A DNA stretch of 19,543 bases from an uncultured Lachnospiraceae bacterium (GTDB lineage Bacteria; Bacillota; Clostridia; Lachnospirales; Lachnospiraceae), in the NCBI GenBank assembly GCA_946623295.1, contig CAMOQY010000007.1, positions 1 through 19,543 on the forward strand, written 5' to 3'. Shown here one piece after another: positions 16,657-19,543 of the stretch. Within the stretch, counting starts at the first letter, position 1; each line of letters begins with the position of its first letter. The notes under the pieces were generated by a model. That model saw only the letters and a list, made by a program, of their open reading frames with translations, was not told the DNA's origin and searched no databases. A program made the translations under genes and the position numbers.

Positions 16657-17010
16657 ATGACTCAGATCACGCATACACATACAGACGAGCACGGAAACGT
16701 GACGACCCACACGCACGAGGTGAACGGCGCCCGTACCCACGGCCATTATCATTCTCCGGCAGAAAAGAAAAAGCAGCTCAACCGCATCGCCAAAGCCATC
16801 GGCCATCTCCAGCACGTAAAGGTGATGATGGAAAACGATGAGGACTGCGCCGACGTCCTGATGCAGCTCTCGGCCGTAAACGCGGCGCTCAGGGGCCTTG
16901 GCAAGGAGATCATAAACGAACACATGACCCACTGCATCACCCACGCGATAGAGAACGGAGATACAGATGCCGTGACTGAATTTCAGAAAGCTATAGAAAA
17001 ATTCATGTAG
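16657..17010 (+). CDS. CsoR/RcnR-family metal-sensing transcriptional repressor with His-rich tail
   Basis: The 117-residue protein starts at ATG 16657 behind CAAGGAGG. Residues ~36-117 are the all-helical CsoR/RcnR/FrmR (DUF156) fold. C64, H89 and C93 have exactly the CsoR spacing (25 and 4 residues), so the metal site is intact. The N-terminal 32 residues hold eight histidines (6, 8, 12, 18, 20, 28, 30, 32), which suggests nickel or cobalt binding rather than only copper. In this family the metal-bound protein leaves its operator. For an importer next door the logic could differ, so the target might equally be an efflux gene elsewhere. A nickel/cobalt ECF transporter starts 148 bases downstream, after a terminator. 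The family call is firm; the metal and target are inferred. Confidence 0.85.
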   Translation: MTQITHTHTDEHGNVTTHTHEVNGARTHGHYHSPAEKKKQLNRIAKAIGHLQHVKVMMENDEDCADVLMQLSAVNAALRGLGKEIINEHMTHCITHAIENGDTDAVTEFQKAIEKFM

Positions 17011-17020
17011 GTTTTCACAA

Positions 17021-17062
17021 AAAACAACCCCCCACCCCGCTTGTGAGGGGTTGTTTTTTTTT
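17021..17062 (+). terminator. Rho-independent terminator after the regulator
   Basis: Arms AAAACAACCCC (17021-17031) and GGGGTTGTTTT (17047-17057) pair fully, and a run of nine T residues (17054-17062) follows. It lies ten bases after the regulator's stop codon. It separates the regulator transcript from the transporter operon, which must therefore have its own promoter or depend on read-through. Confidence 0.9.
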
Positions 17063-17098
17063 CTAAAATTACTGCATCCAGAGGCTTGAACAGCCAGC

Positions 17099-17136
17099 CC
17101 CGGCATAAATAACCTCAAGGCGGTAATTATGCCGGG
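17099..17136 (+). promoter_or_regulatory. Inverted repeat in the leader of the nickel/cobalt transporter operon
   Basis: Perfect 10-base arms CCCGGCATAA (17099-17108) and TTATGCCGGG (17127-17136) flank an 18-base centre, in which ACC and GGT can pair further. It ends 22 bases before the cbiM start and just before its ribosome site AAAAAGGAG. It could be an operator for the neighbouring regulator or another metal sensor, or an RNA hairpin controlling translation. There is no T-run, so it is not a terminator. I see no good promoter in 17063-17098; TTGAAC at 17086-17091 has no well-placed -10. Confidence 0.55.
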
Positions 17137-17158
17137 AGTGGGATAAAAAGGAGCAGAT

Positions 17159-18199
17159 ATGCATATTCCGGAAAACTATCTCTCACCCGTGACGTGCGCG
17201 GTGATGGGAGCAGCGATGGTGCCCGTCTGGGTGCATGCGGTAAAAAAGGTCAAAGAGGAGCTGCCGGCCGAAAAGATTTCAATGATAGGTGTCGGCGCCG
17301 CGCTCTCGTTTCTCGGTATGATGTTCAATGTGCCGCTGGTAGGCGGGACGACAGGACACGCCGTGGGAGGAACGCTTATAGCGCTGCTTTTTGGGCCGAA
17401 CGCGGCCTGCATCGCCGTCTCGATCGCGCTGCTGCTGCAGGCAGTGCTTTTCGGCGATGGGGGCGTATTGGCCTTCGGCGCGAACTGCTTTAATATGGCC
17501 TTTGTACTTCCGTATCTGGGATGGGCCGTCTACAGACTGATAGTAAAAACAGCTTCAGGCGATAAAAGCGCCGGGATGGGCCGTCAGCTGCTTGGAGCAG
17601 CCGTCGGCTCATACATAGGACTTAACGCCGCGGCTCTGTGTGCCGCGGTAGAATTCGGGCTCCAGCCGCTGCTCTTTAAGGATGCTGCCGGTCTGGCGCT
17701 CTATTGCCCGTACGATCTTTCTATCGCGATACCTGCGATGATGATCCCTCATCTCGCTGTGGCCGGCCTGATCGAGGCTGCCTTTACGGTCGCGGTGTAC
17801 GCCTTTGTAAAGAAGACTTCGCCCGATCTGATATACAGCCCGGAAACACCTCAGGCAGCTCCGGTCAGAAAAAGCCGCGTGCCGTTATTTGCTCTGGTAG
17901 CCGTGCTTACAGCCGCCACCCCTCTCGGGCTGCTCGCGGCGGGTACTGCCTGGGGCGAGTGGGGTACTGACGAGATAGCCGGCGTCGCAGAGGGAGGTTC
18001 GGCTCTGGGCTATACGCCTGCCGGGATGGAAAACGGCTGGGAGCTTTCCGCTCCGATGCCCGACTACAGCCTGGAGGGCGTGGGAGAGGTGCTTGCCTAT
18101 ATCCTTTCCGCAGTGATAGGCGTAGCCCTCCTGATCATTCTTTTTAAGCTTCTTTCGCTTGCGCTCGCGGGCAGGAATACGAAACGGCCGGAGGTCTGA
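17159..18199 (+). CDS. cbiM: Nickel/cobalt ECF transporter substrate-binding subunit, CbiM fused to a CbiN-like PDGLE part
   Basis: The 346-residue membrane protein starts at ATG 17159 behind AAAAAGGAG. The mature N-terminus MHIPENYLSP gives Met1-His2, and GGTTGH places His at 67. These are the metal-binding positions known from NikM/CbiM structures, so it is a divalent nickel or cobalt transporter. Residues 1-230 hold about seven hydrophobic segments of the CbiM core. Residues ~238-346 carry TPLGLLAAGTAWGEWG and a last membrane helix, the CbiN/NikN-like (PDGLE) part that is often a separate gene. The stop overlaps the next start. Sequence alone does not decide between nickel (nikM) and cobalt (cbiM). 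No cobalamin riboswitch is visible upstream, and the nearby His-rich regulator slightly favours nickel. Confidence 0.92.
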   Translation: MHIPENYLSPVTCAVMGAAMVPVWVHAVKKVKEELPAEKISMIGVGAALSFLGMMFNVPLVGGTTGHAVGGTLIALLFGPNAACIAVSIALLLQAVLFGDGGVLAFGANCFNMAFVLPYLGWAVYRLIVKTASGDKSAGMGRQLLGAAVGSYIGLNAAALCAAVEFGLQPLLFKDAAGLALYCPYDLSIAIPAMMIPHLAVAGLIEAAFTVAVYAFVKKTSPDLIYSPETPQAAPVRKSRVPLFALVAVLTAATPLGLLAAGTAWGEWGTDEIAGVAEGGSALGYTPAGMENGWELSAPMPDYSLEGVGEVLAYILSAVIGVALLIILFKLLSLALAGRNTKRPEV

Positions 18200-18912
18200 T
18201 GCTTCCGGAGTGGATGAGCGGCGCGGATGATTACACGCCGGAAAAGGGCGGAGGAACATTCGCTGTCCGGACAATTAAATCATTGGGAGCGGTCATGTCG
18301 TCCCTCAGAGTTCAGCGCGGACACGAAAAAGCCCGCGCTGTTCCCGCGTGGATAAAGATCATACTGCTCCTCGCCGGGATAACCGCGCTTTCGATCGCAC
18401 GCTCCCCGCTCGTACTGATGGGCGCGGCAGCGCTTTTGCTGGGGTATCTGTGCCTGTGGCCTGCGCGAGACATAGCCTCCGTACTGCGGCCGGCTCTGGC
18501 CGCCGCTGCTCTGGCCGCTGTACTCTTTCTGCCCGCCGTGCTCGTTGACCGCGCGCTCATGCCGAACTCTCTGAGAGTGATCGCGAAGGTCGCGCTGAGC
18601 GTCATAATGGTGAATATATTTAATCACACTACTCAATGGAATCATATCACGGCGGGTTTGCGCAGACTTCACGTGCCTGGTATAATCGTATTCTCGATCG
18701 ATATCACGCTGAGATATATCGTTATGCTCGGAAGACTTATATGCGATCTGTTGACCTCGTATACCATGAGGGCCGTAGGCAAAAAACGCGGGAGCTACGG
18801 ATCCGTGGGAGGCGTGATGGGCGTCGCCTTTCTCCGCGGCTCGCAGCTTAGCAGCGAGACCTACGAGGCCATGAGATGCCGCTGCTTTACCGATGATTAC
18901 AAGGGACTTTGA
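18199..18912 (+). CDS. cbiQ: ECF transporter transmembrane T component, CbiQ family
   Basis: The 237-residue protein starts at ATG 18199, overlapping the cbiM stop (TGATG), with CGGAGG a few bases before it. It has a hydrophilic start of ~50 residues, then several hydrophobic segments from residue ~52 to ~185. Its C-terminal cytoplasmic part carries the paired short motifs that couple to the ATPases (YTMRAVG near residue 191-197 and EAMRCRCF near the end). The second motif usually reads AMRxRG(F/Y), so Cys replacing Gly is slightly unusual. It links the CbiM substrate subunit to CbiO. An internal ATG at 18295 is possible but would shorten the usual N-terminus. Confidence 0.88.
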   Translation: MLPEWMSGADDYTPEKGGGTFAVRTIKSLGAVMSSLRVQRGHEKARAVPAWIKIILLLAGITALSIARSPLVLMGAAALLLGYLCLWPARDIASVLRPALAAAALAAVLFLPAVLVDRALMPNSLRVIAKVALSVIMVNIFNHTTQWNHITAGLRRLHVPGIIVFSIDITLRYIVMLGRLICDLLTSYTMRAVGKKRGSYGSVGGVMGVAFLRGSQLSSETYEAMRCRCFTDDYKGL

Positions 18913-18914
18913 CC

Positions 18915-19543
18915 ATGAGCTATATAGAGATCGACAGCATAAACTTTTCCTATGAGGACGGCGGACCCGATGTGCTCCGCGATTTTTCCGTGTCGGCCGA
19001 GCGCGGGGAGAGCGTTGCCTTTACCGGGGATAACGGCTCCGGAAAGACGACGCTCCTGCGTATCCTTGCCGGTCTTTCCTTTCCGCAGAGCGGACGATAC
19101 GTCTTTGACGGGACGCTTATCGACCGCGGTTATCTGAAGGACAACAGGAATTCAAAGCGCTTTCACAAAAGGGTCGGATTTCTTTTCCAGAATCCCGACA
19201 TAATGCTTTTTAATCCGAAGGTATATGATGAGATCGCTTTCGGACCGCGCCAGCTGGGCCTTGGCGAGGCGGAGGTCGATATGCGCGTACGAAGCGTGAT
19301 GGAGATGTTTTCGCTTACGGAGCTCTCGGAGCGGGTTCCGTACCACCTTTCCGGCGGCCAGAAGAAAAAGGTCGCGCTCGCCAGCGTTATCGTGCTGGAC
19401 CCGGAGGTGCTGATCCTCGATGAGCCCATGTCAGGTCTGGACAGCGGGAACCGGGAGTGGCTTGCCGGTTTCCTTTGCGAGCTCAAGGCGGCGGGACGCA
19501 CGCTGCTCATGGCTACGCATGACGCTGAGCTGATGAGCCTTGC
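18915..19543 (+). CDS. cbiO: ECF transporter ATP-binding protein, CbiO family (truncated by window end)
   Basis: The frame starts at ATG 18915, two bases after the cbiQ stop, and is open through the right edge; 209 codons are visible of roughly 260-280 expected. All ABC ATPase motifs are present: Walker A GDNGSGKTT (38-46), Q-loop FQNPD (91-95), signature LSGGQ (145-149), Walker B LILDEP (166-171) and the H-loop ATHD (200-203). The FQNPD form of the Q-loop is usual for ECF ATPases of the CbiO/EcfA group. The gene completes a CbiM(N)-CbiQ-CbiO operon that powers nickel or cobalt uptake at the membrane. Confidence 0.93.
   Translation, partial: MSYIEIDSINFSYEDGGPDVLRDFSVSAERGESVAFTGDNGSGKTTLLRILAGLSFPQSGRYVFDGTLIDRGYLKDNRNSKRFHKRVGFLFQNPDIMLFNPKVYDEIAFGPRQLGLGEAEVDMRVRSVMEMFSLTELSERVPYHLSGGQKKKVALASVIVLDPEVLILDEPMSGLDSGNREWLAGFLCELKAAGRTLLMATHDAELMSL

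Noticed and set aside
17063..17158. Cobalamin or nickel-cobalt riboswitch before cbiM.
   Set aside because: Fewer than 100 bases are available after the terminator, and only one simple inverted repeat is seen, with no B12-box-like or four-helix junction pattern.

Overview
The window reads as a chromosomal stretch from a fairly GC-rich Clostridia-type Bacillota, probably an anaerobic gut or rumen member of the Lachnospiraceae/Oscillospiraceae kind. The reasons are strong AGGAGG-type ribosome binding sites, several GTG starts, an LplC-type sugar ABC permease, Gram-positive-type export signals, and giant secreted GLUG-repeat proteins. All genes lie on the + strand. The taxonomic placement is an inference from style, not from a marker gene.

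Region 1 (1-14058) is a surface/secreted block. It opens with the C-terminus of a carbohydrate ABC transporter permease, followed by a membrane-anchored metallo-beta-lactamase-fold hydrolase (223-1674) and a 2409-residue exported solenoid protein made of seven ~330-365-residue composite GLUG modules (1687-8916). Then come two very small, mutually homologous peptide genes (9008-9163 and 9163-9330). Last is a 1568-residue exported protein with three more such modules fused to a C-terminal CehA/PHP-type metallohydrolase domain (9352-14058). The gaps are short and I see no convincing terminator before 14105, so this may be one long operon. The GLUG genes carry striking internal DNA repeats, including a 521-bp perfect in-frame repeat.

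Region 2 (14105-16551) holds three cytoplasmic enzymes: an SGNH/GDSL hydrolase, a PIG-L-type deacetylase, and a NagB-superfamily protein (glucosamine-6-phosphate isomerase-like) in which the residue matching the catalytic Asp141 of E. coli NagB is Met. With the permease upstream, the simplest reading is uptake and stepwise de-esterification, de-N-acetylation and isomerisation of an acylated amino sugar. The two exported metallohydrolases would act on the polymer outside the cell. This pathway is an inference.

Region 3 (16552-19543) is a metal-transport unit. It has a CsoR/RcnR-family repressor with an intact Cys-His-Cys metal site and a histidine-rich N-terminal tail, a clear rho-independent terminator, a 10-bp-arm inverted repeat, and a nickel/cobalt ECF transporter: CbiM with a fused CbiN-like/PDGLE part, CbiQ, and a CbiO ATPase cut by the window end.

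The most unusual parts are the pair of Cys-Gly-Ser-Leu/Gly-Gly-Glu-Leu small peptides between two GLUG giants, the GLUG-CehA fusion, the recent homogenisation inside the giant gene, and the NagB-like enzyme with an altered active site.
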